From: AP-15 sp963772965
GTDB lineage: Bacteria; Pseudomonadota; Alphaproteobacteria; ATCC43930; CGMCC-115725
Direction of reading: 5' to 3'
Assembly (NCBI GenBank): GCA_963772965.1
Contig: CAVYZU010000004.1
Location: 473,910 to 537,909, forward strand
Length of the DNA stretch: 64,000 nt
Positions 35,893 to 44,987 of the stretch are shown here, one piece after another. Numbering within the stretch: the stretch's first letter is position 1; every line of letters begins with the position of its first letter. A model generated the notes under the pieces. It was given only the letters and a program-made list of their open reading frames with translations. It ran no database searches and was not told where the DNA came from. The position numbers were made by a program, and so were the translations under genes.

Positions 35893-36593
35893 TTAGCTCT
35901 CGGCCGCCGCCTGTTCGGCTTGCCAGTGGGCCGCGGTGACAAACGGCTCGAGGCTCATCCGGCCGATAATCTGTTCGAGCGCCGCGTCATGCCGATTTGG
36001 CGAGACCAGGAGCGCGCTGACCGTGACCTGGGGGGAATCCTCGAGGTTTTCGCTGGTCAGCCGGCGAAGACCCAATCCCGCGCTCGTCGTCGCCTGCAAT
36101 AGCAGCGCGCGGACGTTTGCCTCTTGCTGGCCTTGGCACCGCAATTCGACCGCATATTGGGTTTCGACCTCGATCGCGCCGAGCGGCTGTTTGTTGATCA
36201 GACTGACGATCGGACGCAGGAACCAGTCGTGCCGACGATGAAGGCTCCGGCGATTACGCTTGCGACAAGTTGGCCCGCACCCGCAAAGGTCCCAACCATC
36301 GCCGAGCACCACAGGGTTGCCGCCGTGTTGAGGCCGCGAATATTGATGCCTTCGCGCAGGATGACGCCGGCGCCGAGGAAACCGATCCCGGAAACGATCT
36401 GGGCCGCGACCCGCGTCGGACTATCATTGCCCGCCACATTTAACGAAAATATGACAAATCCTGCCGCGCCAAGCGCCACAAGTACGTTGGTTCGTAGGCC
36501 TGCCATCCGCTGCCGCCACTGTCGCTCGAAGCCGATGACGGTGCCGATCAGCAGGGCGGTGCCGAGCCGGATGGCAATTTCGCGGGGGCCCAT
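35893..36593 (-). pseudogene. MgtC/SapB family membrane protein, one-base frameshift
   Basis: The N-terminal part from ATG 36593 (GGAGGAG upstream) reads MGPREIAIRLGTALLIGTVI GFERQWR, then GIGFLGAGVILREG and TLWCSAMVGTFAG, the MgtC hallmark. Near 36222 the frame breaks: AFIVGTTGSCV in one frame, while the next gives WFLRPIVSLINKQPLGAIEV and the C-terminal ACT-like domain down to 35893. Adding one A (GGCACGAACTGG, giving GTNWF) restores the family sequence. It is either a recent null mutation or a base-calling error. Confidence 0.8.
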
Positions 36594-36793
36594 TGGTGCG
36601 CTCCTCCCCAAAACCCGGTATGACCGCGGCTGCCCAAGCCGAGACAAAGCCAATCGAGGTTAGCAGGATCGAGCGCCCACCCTTCACCTCGAATGTTTGC
36701 CGCGGCAGCCGGAATGAGCCCGAGCCGGGCGACGAGCTTTAGTAGACGGCAGCTCGAGACAGTCGCCCGGCGAAGCGGGGCCGGTTGTGTTGT

Positions 36794-36822
36794 GGCTTGG
36801 ATATCTTACGTATATCCAAGCC
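36794..36822. promoter_or_regulatory. Perfect inverted repeat upstream of mazEF (candidate operator)
   Basis: GGCTTGGATAT, 7-nt spacer CTTACGT, ATATCCAAGCC: perfect 11-bp arms ending 22 nt before the antitoxin start. Its position fits an autoregulatory MazE/MazEF binding site overlapping the promoter. Confidence 0.6.
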
Positions 36823-36844
36823 ATTATTTCTTATGGAGAAGCCG

Positions 36845-37087
36845 ATGCAGGTGCAGGTCGCGCGCTGGGGCAACAGCCTCGGTTTGCGCATCCCGAAAGA
36901 TGTCGCCACGCGGGTCGGGCTGCGTGAGGGAGTACGGGTCGATGTCGAAGCGGATGGCGATCGCATCATCATCACTCCAGCGCGGCGGCGCTACGTTCTC
37001 ACCGAACTGCTGCAGGGAATGACCCCCGAGGCGATGCGCGAGGCCTTTGATTGGTGGCCGGATAAAGGTCGCGAGATCGTCGAGTAA
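36845..37087 (+). CDS. mazE: MazE-like antitoxin (AbrB/SpoVT fold)
   Basis: 80 residues. The swapped-hairpin DNA-binding fold is visible in VQVARWGNSLGLRIPKDVAT RVGLREGVRVDVEADGDRIIITP; the C-terminal tail LTELLQGMTPEAMREAFDWW would wrap the toxin. ATG 36845 is preceded by GGAG; ATG 36833 is possible. It neutralises the adjacent MazF. Confidence 0.92.
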   Translation: MQVQVARWGNSLGLRIPKDVATRVGLREGVRVDVEADGDRIIITPARRRYVLTELLQGMTPEAMREAFDWWPDKGREIVE

Positions 37088-37105
37088 GCGGATGCGAGAT
37101 CGTGA

Positions 37106-37450
37106 ATGAGCGGAGCGCCTTATAGTCCCGAAGCTGGAGATCTGATTTGGACAGATTTCGACCCACGTATCGGTTGCGAGCAAGGTGGTCGACGCCCCGC
37201 TTTGGTTGTCTCTCCCGGTGAATTCTGCCGCGTCACCGAATTTGTTGTTGTCTGCCCAATAACCTCCCGAGTCCGACCGTTTGGGACCAGTGTCGTCTTG
37301 CCGCTGGGGCTGCCTATTTCCGGAGAAATCCTGACCAGCCATGTGCGCAGCATCGACACCTTGGCTCGCCCGATCCTTTATGCCGGCGCGGTTCCCGCTG
37401 AAATCCTCGACGATGTCCGCAGCAAAATCGCGGCCTTGATCGGACTGTAG
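37106..37450 (+). CDS. mazF: MazF-like endoribonuclease toxin (PemK/MazF family)
   Basis: 114 residues starting 18 nt after mazE. Family blocks: PEAGDLIWTDFDPRIGCEQG GRRPALVVSP, VVCPITSRVRPFGTSVVLP and SHVRSIDTLAR, with the catalytic-site Arg and Ser/Thr residues present. Expected to cleave mRNA at a short sequence when MazE is degraded. The pair looks intact and is a chromosomal type II module. Confidence 0.93.
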   Translation: MSGAPYSPEAGDLIWTDFDPRIGCEQGGRRPALVVSPGEFCRVTEFVVVCPITSRVRPFGTSVVLPLGLPISGEILTSHVRSIDTLARPILYAGAVPAEILDDVRSKIAALIGL

Positions 37451-37731
37451 CGCCCGTCTCGCACTGCGAATGAGAGGCCGCGATGGCCTCAGGGTTCGAT
37501 TAAGCCTAATGGCGCCACGACGACGGCTTGCAGTAAATTGGCGGCAGGCCGAAGTATCGATCGAATTGTTGCCCTTTGCCGATCGTAAAACGCCAAATGG
37601 GCCCAGTGCCCAAATTGCGAAAGACGGCGCCTGCCTCAGTTTCTCGGAACCTCGGATTTGCGGCTTGTGTTTGGAGCAAGGACTAACGCGAGCGTTTTGT
37701 TGCGCTCGCGTCGTAAAATTTGGAGGAACCG
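37451..37731. other. Intergenic leader of the histidine-rich gene
   Basis: No gene. The last 60 nt (TTTTGTTGCGCTCGCGTCG then AATTTGGAGGAACC) resemble the leader of the paralogous gene at 38547, so the duplication includes the ribosome-binding region. Confidence 0.45.
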
Positions 37732-38124
37732 ATGGACAAGAAGATCGCCGGGTTGCTCGGCGCGGTCGCCGGGCTGGCGACGATGAGTGCAGCGCAGGCC
37801 GCGATTTCACCGGCACCCAATCCCGCCGCAGGATCGCCGGCGAGTGCTTATGCAGATTTACTGGCGCCGATCGCCAATCCGATTGCTCTATTGCAGGCCG
37901 ATGATGCAATGCGGGCTCAGGAAGCAGCGGCGCGGGCGACGCCTGAATTTCAGCTGGCGCAAGCCTATGCCTACACCGCCTACCCCTACGCCAATCACCA
38001 TCACCACCATCATCACCACGTCTATTCCCGGCATTACACCCGCAATTATCATCACCACCATCATCATCATCATGCAAAGACGGTGATCGGGATTCCGGGT
38101 GTCGGCGGGGTCGTGGTGCGCTGA
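37732..38124 (+). CDS. Histidine-rich secreted protein, paralog 1
   Basis: 130 residues: signal peptide (KIAGLLGAVAGLATMSAAQA), a conserved SAYADLLAPIANPIALLQAD segment, two blocks of eight histidines separated by VYSRHYTRNY, and a C-terminal IGIPGVGGVVVR. The ribosome-binding site is TGGAGGA. It is probably a periplasmic or cell-envelope binder of divalent metal (Ni, Zn or Cu) judging from the His blocks; no function is known. Tandem with a close paralog 0.4 kb downstream. Confidence 0.8.
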   Translation: MDKKIAGLLGAVAGLATMSAAQAAISPAPNPAAGSPASAYADLLAPIANPIALLQADDAMRAQEAAARATPEFQLAQAYAYTAYPYANHHHHHHHHVYSRHYTRNYHHHHHHHHAKTVIGIPGVGGVVVR

Positions 38125-38546
38125 TCCCGCGCCCTTAATGCGGCGGCTCGGCTGCACGTGAACCTTTAGGGTTGGGGCCGCCGCGAGCGAACCGATCTTT
38201 AAGTTTAATGGTGAGTAGCTGACCTTATCGTCACTGCCGCGACGGCGGCGGATCCAGGAAAACGCCCCGCGATTGCTCCGGAACCCCACTCGCGCGGGGG
38301 TGACGAGGAAGAGAATAGATCATCGGGAAAGATTGGCGCCCAAAAATTTTTGACTTGGACGGAAGAAGCAGCAACGGTCGTCCGTTTCTCTTCACACGCA
38401 GCAATGGAGCAATAAAGATGGCCGCTCCGATACATTAACCTTCTAGGGTTTTGTTTTTTGGAACGTTGGAATTCCCCTCGCTGTTGGGTCGGTATGGGTC
38501 AACGCGGCCGTCGCGTGTGCTTGCGTTGCGAGAATTGGAGGAAGTG
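38125..38546. other. Intergenic between histidine-rich paralogs
   Basis: No gene. It contains CACTCGCGCGGGGGTGACGA and other short GC-rich pieces. Confidence 0.4.
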
Positions 38547-38951
38547 ATGGACAAAACGATCGCCGGGTTGATCGGCGCCGTCGCCGGACTGGCAACTGCA
38601 AATGGCGCGCAAGCCGCAATCAACCCCCCTGCCCCGTCCGAGGCCTTGAACGCCTCGTCTTATGCCGATCTGTTGACCCCGATCGCCAATCCGGTGGAGC
38701 TGCTAAATGCCGACAACGCGGCGCGCGCACAACAAGCCCGGCCCGCCGCCGATTTTCAAGTCGCGCAAGGATATTACCCGGGCTACGGCTATTATCCTTA
38801 TAATGGTTACTACAGCTACCCTTACTATCACCATCACCACCAGAACCGCTATTATCGTCCTTATTCTTATCATCACCACCATCATCACCATCACCATAAT
38901 AGTGCCTTTATCGGCATTCCGGGGGTCGGCGGAATCGTGGTTCCACGCTGA
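38547..38951 (+). CDS. Histidine-rich secreted protein, paralog 2
   Basis: 134 residues with the same plan as its neighbour: signal peptide (TIAGLIGAVAGLATANGAQA), SSYADLLTPIANPVELLNAD, a Tyr/Gly-rich section (YYPGYGYYPYNGYYSYPYY), a HHHH block and a nine-His block, then IGIPGVGGIVVPR. GGAGGAAGTG precedes ATG 38547. The conserved N- and C-terminal boxes with a diverged low-complexity middle indicate selection on the ends and on histidine content. Confidence 0.8.
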   Translation: MDKTIAGLIGAVAGLATANGAQAAINPPAPSEALNASSYADLLTPIANPVELLNADNAARAQQARPAADFQVAQGYYPGYGYYPYNGYYSYPYYHHHHQNRYYRPYSYHHHHHHHHHNSAFIGIPGVGGIVVPR

Positions 38952-39074
38952 TCGGGCGTTGCAGCAGAACCGATTGCCGCTGCGGTCGTGCGGCGCGGTT
39001 CCTGCCGACATAACATCATTGCGGCGGCACTCCGCGCGACCCAATAGCGCGCCTCGACAAGCCGGGCATTACCC

Positions 39075-39205
39075 GGATTGCTTCGCTGCGCTCGCAATGA
39101 CGCTATAAATCGCGGTCATTGCGAGGAGCCCCCGGGTCGGCGCGCTGCGCCACCCGAGGACAGGCTCCGCGACGAAGCAATCCCGTTAGGACGACCAACG
39201 GCGTT
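39075..39205. repeat. MITE-like dispersed repeat, copy 2
   Basis: ATTGCTTCGCTGCGCTCGCA ... GCGACGAAGCAATCCCGTTA with the same GAGGAGCCCCCGGGTCGG core as copy 1. Its right part runs directly into the IS630 element at 39209, which may have inserted into it. Confidence 0.65.
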
Positions 39206-39208
39206 CTA

Positions 39209-40342
39209 GTGGTATGACCGAAACACAAGATTCCCTCAGTCGAGCTTTTGCGTCATGATGCTGCGATGCGCAGCGATGTTGAAGTCCGGCTTGGGCCGGG
39301 GGATCGGGAGCGGCTTGAGGCAGTGGTGGGCGATCGCAATGCTGTCCAGAAGCATGTGTGGCGAGCGCGGATCATCCTGGCCACGGCAGAAGGCTGCGGC
39401 ACCGCCGAGGTGATGCGCCGGGCCGGCGTGTCGAAACCCTGCGTGTGGCGCTGGCAGCGCCGCTTCATGGAGGCGGGGGTCGATGGCCTGTTGCACGACA
39501 AGACGCGCAAGCCCGGCAAAGCGCCGATCCCCGAGCCGGTCGTCGGGCGATTGATCGCGCTCACGCTCGGCGCGCCACCCGGCGAGACCACCCATTGGAC
39601 GAGCCGCGCGATGGCCGACGCCATGGGGCTGGCGGTCAGCACCGTGCAAAAGATCTGGCGCGCCCATGGTCTCGCCCCGCATCGGTTGCAGGTCTTCAAA
39701 CTCAGCCGCGACCCGCAGTTTGCCGCCAGGCTGCGCGATGTCGTGGGCCTTTACGTCGACCCTCCGGCGCACAGCCTGGTGCTGTCGGTCGATGAGAAGA
39801 GCCAGATCCAGGCGCTCGACCGCACTCAGCCGGGGTTGCCGATCAAGCAAGGCCGCGCCGGGACAATGACCCATGATTATATCCGCAACGGCACGACCAC
39901 CCTGTTTGCCGCCCTCAATGTGCTCGACGGCACGGTCATCGGGCAGTGCATGCAGCGCCACCGGCACCAGGAATTCCTGCGCTTTCTCAATCGCCTCGAG
40001 CGCGACATCCCAGCCGGCCGACTGGTCCACGTGATCCTTGACAATTACGGCAGCCACAAGCACCCCAAAGTCAGGGCTTGGCTGGCCCGGCACCCGCGCT
40101 GGACGTTCCACTTCACCCCCACCTCGGCATCCTGGCTCAACGCCGTCGAGGGCTTTTTTGCCAAGCTAACCCGCCGGCGATTGCAACGCGGCGTGTTTCA
40201 CTCCCTCGTCGACCTCCAGGCCGCGATCAACCGTTACCTTGCCCAACACAACCACAGTCCAAAGCCGTTCACCTGGACCGCCGACCCCGACCGCATCATC
40301 GCCGCCGCCAACCGCGGGTACCAAGTGTTAAATTCGATCCAC
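39209..40342 (+). mobile_element. IS630-family element, intact copy 2
   Basis: 1134 bp, flanked by TA dinucleotides (39207-39208 and 40343-40344) as expected for IS630 target duplication. Left terminus GTGGTATGACCG; right terminus read inward GTGGATCGAATT. Confidence 0.85.
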
Positions 40343-40345
40343 TAG
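39248..40345 (+). CDS. IS630-family transposase
   Basis: 365 residues from TTG 39248; ATG 39266 (MRSDVEVRLG) is more likely. Helix-turn-helix N terminus (AEVMRRAGVSKPCVWRWQRR F), then the DDE core: SVDEKSQIQALDR, LVHVILDNYGSHKHPKV and SWLNAVEGFFAKLTRR. Intact and probably functional. The TAG stop uses the TA target duplicate plus the first flanking base. Confidence 0.93.
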   Translation: MRHDAAMRSDVEVRLGPGDRERLEAVVGDRNAVQKHVWRARIILATAEGCGTAEVMRRAGVSKPCVWRWQRRFMEAGVDGLLHDKTRKPGKAPIPEPVVGRLIALTLGAPPGETTHWTSRAMADAMGLAVSTVQKIWRAHGLAPHRLQVFKLSRDPQFAARLRDVVGLYVDPPAHSLVLSVDEKSQIQALDRTQPGLPIKQGRAGTMTHDYIRNGTTTLFAALNVLDGTVIGQCMQRHRHQEFLRFLNRLERDIPAGRLVHVILDNYGSHKHPKVRAWLARHPRWTFHFTPTSASWLNAVEGFFAKLTRRRLQRGVFHSLVDLQAAINRYLAQHNHSPKPFTWTADPDRIIAAANRGYQVLNSIH

Positions 40346-40346
40346 C

Positions 40347-41132
40347 TTATCTCCTAGACCGCAGCAGCAGTCTAGGAGCAAACGCTCGCCGACGGAGGTT
40401 TAGCCCTGGTCGGCGCGGCCTTTGGCGCGGGCGGCGCCGAGGATGAAACGATAGGTGCCGTCGAACACCGTGTTGGTCGAGGAGGTCCAGGTCGAAATCC
40501 TTGCCCAGCGTATCGCGGCTGGCGTGGATGCGGCGCGAGCGCAACTCGCGCTCGGCGGCTTCCTCTTCGGTCATCGGCGCCAGCTCGAAATGCGGCTCGG
40601 CCGGCAGAAACAGGATCTGCATAAACGGCTCGCCCGGACGGAAAATATGGACGCGACCCTCGGGCGGCGCCTTGAAGATTACAAACGAAATCATCGGCCA
40701 CCAGCTGGTGCGCAGCAATGCCGGCACCGCCAGTGGGACATCGTCGTCGGGCGAGGTGTAGTAGCGCGGATGCGGCTCGGTGCGCACCGCCACGTCATCA
40801 TCGACCTGCAGGTCGAGCAACAGCTGATAAGAATAATATTCCTCGCCAAAGCTGCGAAACGGCGGCCACTGAATACCGGTCATTGGATCGGGCCCGAAAT
40901 CGCCGTCGAGCACGACCTGTCCCTGGCACTTGGTCACACGCAATTCAGTGTCGAACGGATAGAACAGCTCAATTCCGTATTGCGCGCCTTCAATAAACGG
41001 CATGCAGTGCCAAGCCTGCTCGTGCGAGCCGTCGCGGCGCGGCTCGCGTTGTCCGCCCCAGCCGGGAACTTCCACCCTGGTGCGGCGCGGCGCCAAGCGC
41101 GGCTCTAACAGGCGGTATTTGACGGTTTGCAT
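40347..41132 (-). CDS. DUF6065-like protein with C-terminal frameshift
   Basis: About 210 N-terminal residues are coherent: KYRLLEPRLAPRRTRVEVPG, HEQAWHCMPFIEGAQYGIEL FYPFD, WPPFRSFG, VRTEPHPRYYTSPDDDVPLA, WWPMISFVIFKAPPEG and HIFRPGEPFMQI. After HASRDTLGKD the frame turns into an Arg-rich tail, while the next frame gives TWTSSTNTVFDGTYRFILGA ARAKG and a stop at 40400, a natural ending. A one-base error or mutation near 40495 is therefore likely. The family has no known function (family name from memory, moderate certainty). Confidence 0.7.
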   Translation of the reverse strand: MQTVKYRLLEPRLAPRRTRVEVPGWGGQREPRRDGSHEQAWHCMPFIEGAQYGIELFYPFDTELRVTKCQGQVVLDGDFGPDPMTGIQWPPFRSFGEEYYSYQLLLDLQVDDDVAVRTEPHPRYYTSPDDDVPLAVPALLRTSWWPMISFVIFKAPPEGRVHIFRPGEPFMQILFLPAEPHFELAPMTEEEAAERELRSRRIHASRDTLGKDFDLDLLDQHGVRRHLSFHPRRRPRQRPRRPGLNLRRRAFAPRLLLRSRR

Positions 41133-41238
41133 CGGATAAATCCTCGATCGTCAAAACCGACTGCGTGAGCAACTGCTACCTCGCGCAACACAGCTGTTTG
41201 CCGTCTGGTTCCCGCAAGTGTTCGGCCACTATCGAATA

Positions 41239-42620
41239 TCACTCCCGGAAATCTGCCCGGCTTTTGACTCGGTCCGTCCTGCCATGCAGCTGGGCAGTGG
41301 CACCCGCCTCCAAATCTTCGGCGAACGCCCCTGCCCCCTGCTGGAGGACGGCGACCAAGCGTTGATAGCGTCGATGAACGTCTTCGAGATCGGCAAGGTT
41401 GCGTATGTTGCGGTCGGCGTCCCGCAAAGTCAGCTCGGCGTGACGTTGCAGCGATTTGACCCGCATCGGGTCATGCTCGCAGCTGATGACGGCGCTAAGC
41501 ACCTCCAATTCCCGAATCAGCACCGCCGGGCTGCTGGCCCCATTCTGCCGGATCATGTGGAACATCGCATCGACGAGCCCGTCATAGTCGACACTGGGAA
41601 CGACAAGGCTGGGCCGCCCGTCACGCAGAAAGAGACCGGTCGGCAGCTTCAACGGCGCCACATCGCACAATGCCGCACCCAGGCGTTGAGGACACTGATC
41701 GCGGTATGGGGATCGTTGATGCCGGGCGATAACGCGCGCACCGCCACTTCGACGAGCTGATCGACCGCGAATTCCAGGTCCACCGAGCTTACCCGTTTTG
41801 GTCCGAGAGCCGTAGCCTCGCGGATCGCGTCAACCGCGCCATCAACGGGTGGAAAAACCAGCGCGATCGGTGCGCCAGGAAAGATGTATTCTCCGGGCCG
41901 GACCAGCAAGCGTATAGCGGTTTTGTGTGCCGCCGCCCAATCGGCGAGACCTTCGGCGTCGAGCTGCTGCAGATAGCCACGCCGCTGATCAGTGACCGGA
42001 ACGGCATTACGCCAGAAATCGGCGGACGGCAGTGCCGGCTGCTCGGCCTCGGTGGTCAGCCGTTGGACGGCCGAATAAACATCCTTGCTGACGAGTTCGA
42101 TCACCGTGTCGACATTGATGCGATTGGCCATGTGATCGACAAAGAACACCAGCGTGGCGACGCAGACAAACGCCAGCAACAGGCCAATGCTGAGCGCGAC
42201 ATGCGGGACGAATGCACCCTCGGTTTGAGTACGGACGCTCCGCAATACCATCAACGCATAGGAGAAGGTGCCGAGAAAGATGCCGAGGGTCACCTGGTTG
42301 GCGCGATCCCGCGTGAAATTGTGCAGCAGCCGCGGACCCATCTGTCCGGCCGCCAATGACAGCGCGGCTACGGTAATCGAGAACACCGTCCCGGCAACTC
42401 CGATCGTGGAGGCGGCGACGGCCCCAAGCAGGGTTCGGGCGCCGGTTGCTGCACCATTGTAAAGCCAAGGGCTGTCGATCAACGATTGCGGTACCGCACC
42501 GCTGGCATCGAGCCTGATCAAGCCAACCGCACCCAATACGCCGCCCAGCACCATCGATGCAGGGATGAGCCAGAATGCTTCGCTCAGATCGCTGAGCAGT
42601 TTGCGAATACGTGCGGTCAA
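41239..42620 (-). pseudogene. DUF2254 membrane protein, one-base frameshift
   Basis: The N-terminal 315 residues have four membrane helices and DUF2254 blocks (GVAGTVFSITVAALSLAAGQ MGPRLLHNF, LGIFLGTFSYALMVLR, FVDHMANRINVD, LVRPGEYIFPGAP, VRALSPGINDPHTAI). At about 41688 the frame slips: the other frame continues LGAALCDVAPLKLPTGLFLR DGRPSL and runs to 41239. One missing base in AACGCCTGG explains it. Start TTG 42620. Confidence 0.8.
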
Positions 42621-42713
42621 AAAGCGGTCCAGTAAAGATCGATCGGGTTGGTTCCTTGGCGAGCGAGAGGCCTCAATCAGCGCATCGATTGGGCGGGAAC
42701 CTGGATTAATGTC

Positions 42714-43838
42714 CTAGTACACCGCACCGCGGGCGGTAATCGGCCAGATCGCCTCGACCCACTTATTGCGGATGCCGACATACCAATCGTAGAGATTGAC
42801 GGTCGGGTCGCAATGGCCGGGGACGAGGCGGATCTTATCGCCGATCTGCAGCCGGTTGGTGGCGCCGGTCACCGCCAGCCGCCCATGCTCATCGGAAGCA
42901 CGCTCGTAGGTAGCGGCGGGCTCGTCCCACACGACCGGCGGTCCGGAATCAAAGGCTAGCGCCTTCAGGCCGGCATCGACGATCGCGCGCTCTTGCGCCG
43001 GGCGGCTCATGACCGTCGCCCAGACAAAGAGGCTCGGCTCGAACGCCTTGGTCGGCATGCCGTCGGGATCCAGATTGCGGCCGTAATCGGCATCCATAAA
43101 GATGTATGAGCCGCACTGCAATTCGGTATAGACGCCGCTCGCGGTCTCGAATTCGAAGCTGCCGGTGCCGGCACCGGTCACGACCGGGCACGGGATGCCG
43201 TGCCGTTCGAGCAGATCGCGGGTCAGCCCGCCCTTGTCGGCGGCCTGCGCTATCGCCGCTCGCCGCTCCTCCCAGCCACGCAGATGCTGGGCCGAGCCGT
43301 GATAGGCCTGGAGCCCGGCAAAATCGAGATGCGGCTTGTCGGCGACGCGCCGGGCGAGGTCGAGCGCTGGCTCGCCCGGTTCGACGCCACAGCGGTTGCC
43401 GCCCATATTGACCTCGACATAGACGGGCATCGTGACTCCCGCCTCGGCGGCCGCCGCGTCGAGCGCTTCGACCTGTCCGGCATCGTCGGCGCAAACTCCG
43501 ACCCGCGCGACGTGCGCCAAGGCCATCAGCCGACGCAATTTCTGCCGCCCGACGACTTCGTTGGTGACGAGCACGTCGGGCACCCCGCCATAGACCATCG
43601 CTTCGGCCTCGCCGACCTTTTGGACGCATACCCCGACCGCGCCGCGCGCGATCTGCTGCAGGGCGATGACCGGGCATTTATGGGTCTTCGCGTGCGGCCG
43701 CAGGCGCATGTTGCGGCCCTCGATGCGTTGCGGCAGGCGCGCCAGATTGCGCTCAAACGCGTCGAGATCGATGATCAGTGCTGGAGTATCGACCTCGTCG
43801 AGCGGCATGCCGATCTCGGCGGGCGGGCGGGTCGTCAT
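42714..43838 (-). CDS. DSD1-family PLP-dependent enzyme (D-threonine aldolase / D-serine dehydratase-like)
   Basis: 374 residues with an alanine-racemase-type barrel and a C-terminal metal site. PLP lysine region RLRPHAKTHKCPVIALQQ; VGVCVQKVGEAEAMVYGG; YVEVNMGGNRCGVEPGE; GAGTGSFEFE; metal ligands in VPGHCDPTVNLYDWYVG. The family covers D-threonine aldolase, D-3-hydroxyaspartate aldolase and eukaryotic-type D-serine dehydratase; the substrate cannot be told from sequence alone. Confidence 0.9.
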   Translation of the reverse strand: MTTRPPAEIGMPLDEVDTPALIIDLDAFERNLARLPQRIEGRNMRLRPHAKTHKCPVIALQQIARGAVGVCVQKVGEAEAMVYGGVPDVLVTNEVVGRQKLRRLMALAHVARVGVCADDAGQVEALDAAAAEAGVTMPVYVEVNMGGNRCGVEPGEPALDLARRVADKPHLDFAGLQAYHGSAQHLRGWEERRAAIAQAADKGGLTRDLLERHGIPCPVVTGAGTGSFEFETASGVYTELQCGSYIFMDADYGRNLDPDGMPTKAFEPSLFVWATVMSRPAQERAIVDAGLKALAFDSGPPVVWDEPAATYERASDEHGRLAVTGATNRLQIGDKIRLVPGHCDPTVNLYDWYVGIRNKWVEAIWPITARGAVY

Positions 43839-43925
43839 GGTCTGGGTCTCCCTGGTTTTCGCGGCACGGCGAGAACTCTCGCGGGCGCCGCCACAGTCGG
43901 GTCGATTAGAGAGAATGGCGCGGCA

Positions 43926-44822
43926 TCACGATTGGGCAAGTCTCGCGATCAGCGAACGCGCATCGGCGGGCGCGCGCACCTTGGCGTCGTTGTCGAAATA
44001 GACAAACACATCGGGGGCATTTCGCTCGGGCGGCGGTTGTTCGGCGGCGATCAGCCGCGCGTCGTTGGGTTGCTGCCCGCGCGCCCACAATTTGATGCGA
44101 GCCGCCCACCAATCGAGCGCCTCGTCCTCATAGCCGCTGGCGTACAGCTCCTGTGCGCCGTGCAGCCGCACATAGATAAAATCGGCGGTCAAATCCTCGG
44201 CATAGGGCCAATCGACCAAGTCAGCGAAGACCAATGCCATCTTGTGCCGCCGCAACAGCCCGACGAAGGCCGGGTCGAGAAAGCCGGGATGGCGGATCTC
44301 GATCGCATGCCGCAACGGCCGCCGGCATTCGGTTGTCGTCCAGGCGCGGCCGGCGAGGCGGTGGTCGTGATGCCCCGCCAGCGCTGCCGCCGCCTCGGTG
44401 TCGCGCGGCAACAAACTCAAGAAATTGTCGAGGCGCTCCCTATCAAAGCGAAAGCGCGGCGAGAACTGCCACAAAAACGGCCCGAGCTTTTCTTCGAGGC
44501 GCAACACCCCCGAAGCAAAGAAATTGGCAAGCGGGGTCTCGATGTCATGCAGCTGCTTCAAATGGGTGATAAAGCGGCTGCCCTTGACCGCGAAGACGAA
44601 GCCTTCGGGGCTCTCGTCATGCCAGCGGGCGAAATCGTCCGGTCGCTGCAAGCAATAATGCGTGCCGTTGATTTCGATCGTGTCGACCTGGCGACTGGCG
44701 TAAGCAAGCTCCTGCGTGTGCGGCAGACCCTTCGGGTAAAAACTGCCGCGCCAGCCGGCATAGGTCCAGCCCGAGATGCCCACCCGTATCGAGCCGCTGG
44801 GGCTCAATTTCCGGCCCGACAC
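43926..44822 (-). CDS. DUF72 (YecE-like) protein
   Basis: 298 residues with a TIM-barrel-like DUF72 fold: IRVGISGWTYAGWRGSFYPK GL, DTIEINGTHYCLQRP, FVFAVKGSRFITHLKQL, LGPFLWQFSPRFRFD, AIEIRHPGFLD, FIYVRLHGAQELYASGY and a C-terminal VFVYFDND. Function unknown. Confidence 0.92.
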   Translation of the reverse strand: MSGRKLSPSGSIRVGISGWTYAGWRGSFYPKGLPHTQELAYASRQVDTIEINGTHYCLQRPDDFARWHDESPEGFVFAVKGSRFITHLKQLHDIETPLANFFASGVLRLEEKLGPFLWQFSPRFRFDRERLDNFLSLLPRDTEAAAALAGHHDHRLAGRAWTTTECRRPLRHAIEIRHPGFLDPAFVGLLRRHKMALVFADLVDWPYAEDLTADFIYVRLHGAQELYASGYEDEALDWWAARIKLWARGQQPNDARLIAAEQPPPERNAPDVFVYFDNDAKVRAPADARSLIARLAQS

Positions 44823-44987
44823 CGGCGCGGCGTCTGAGGGCCGAAACCTCTTGATGTCGCCGATCCCATTGCCTTTGTTTTATGCATTCCTGATGCGCGA
44901 ATTGCCGCCTTATTGTACAAACGGCCGCTCGATAGACATGGCCCCCGGCGCTGCCACAACCTGGCGCCGATGGCATAAGAGGGCGAT

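Noticed and set aside
37980..38080. CAT-rich tract read as a DNA-level microsatellite only
   Set aside because: It is in frame with a well-supported small gene and encodes His blocks in both paralogs.
43200..44837. 545-codon plus-strand open frame
   Set aside because: Runs antisense through both the DSD1-family and DUF72 genes, which have strong motifs.
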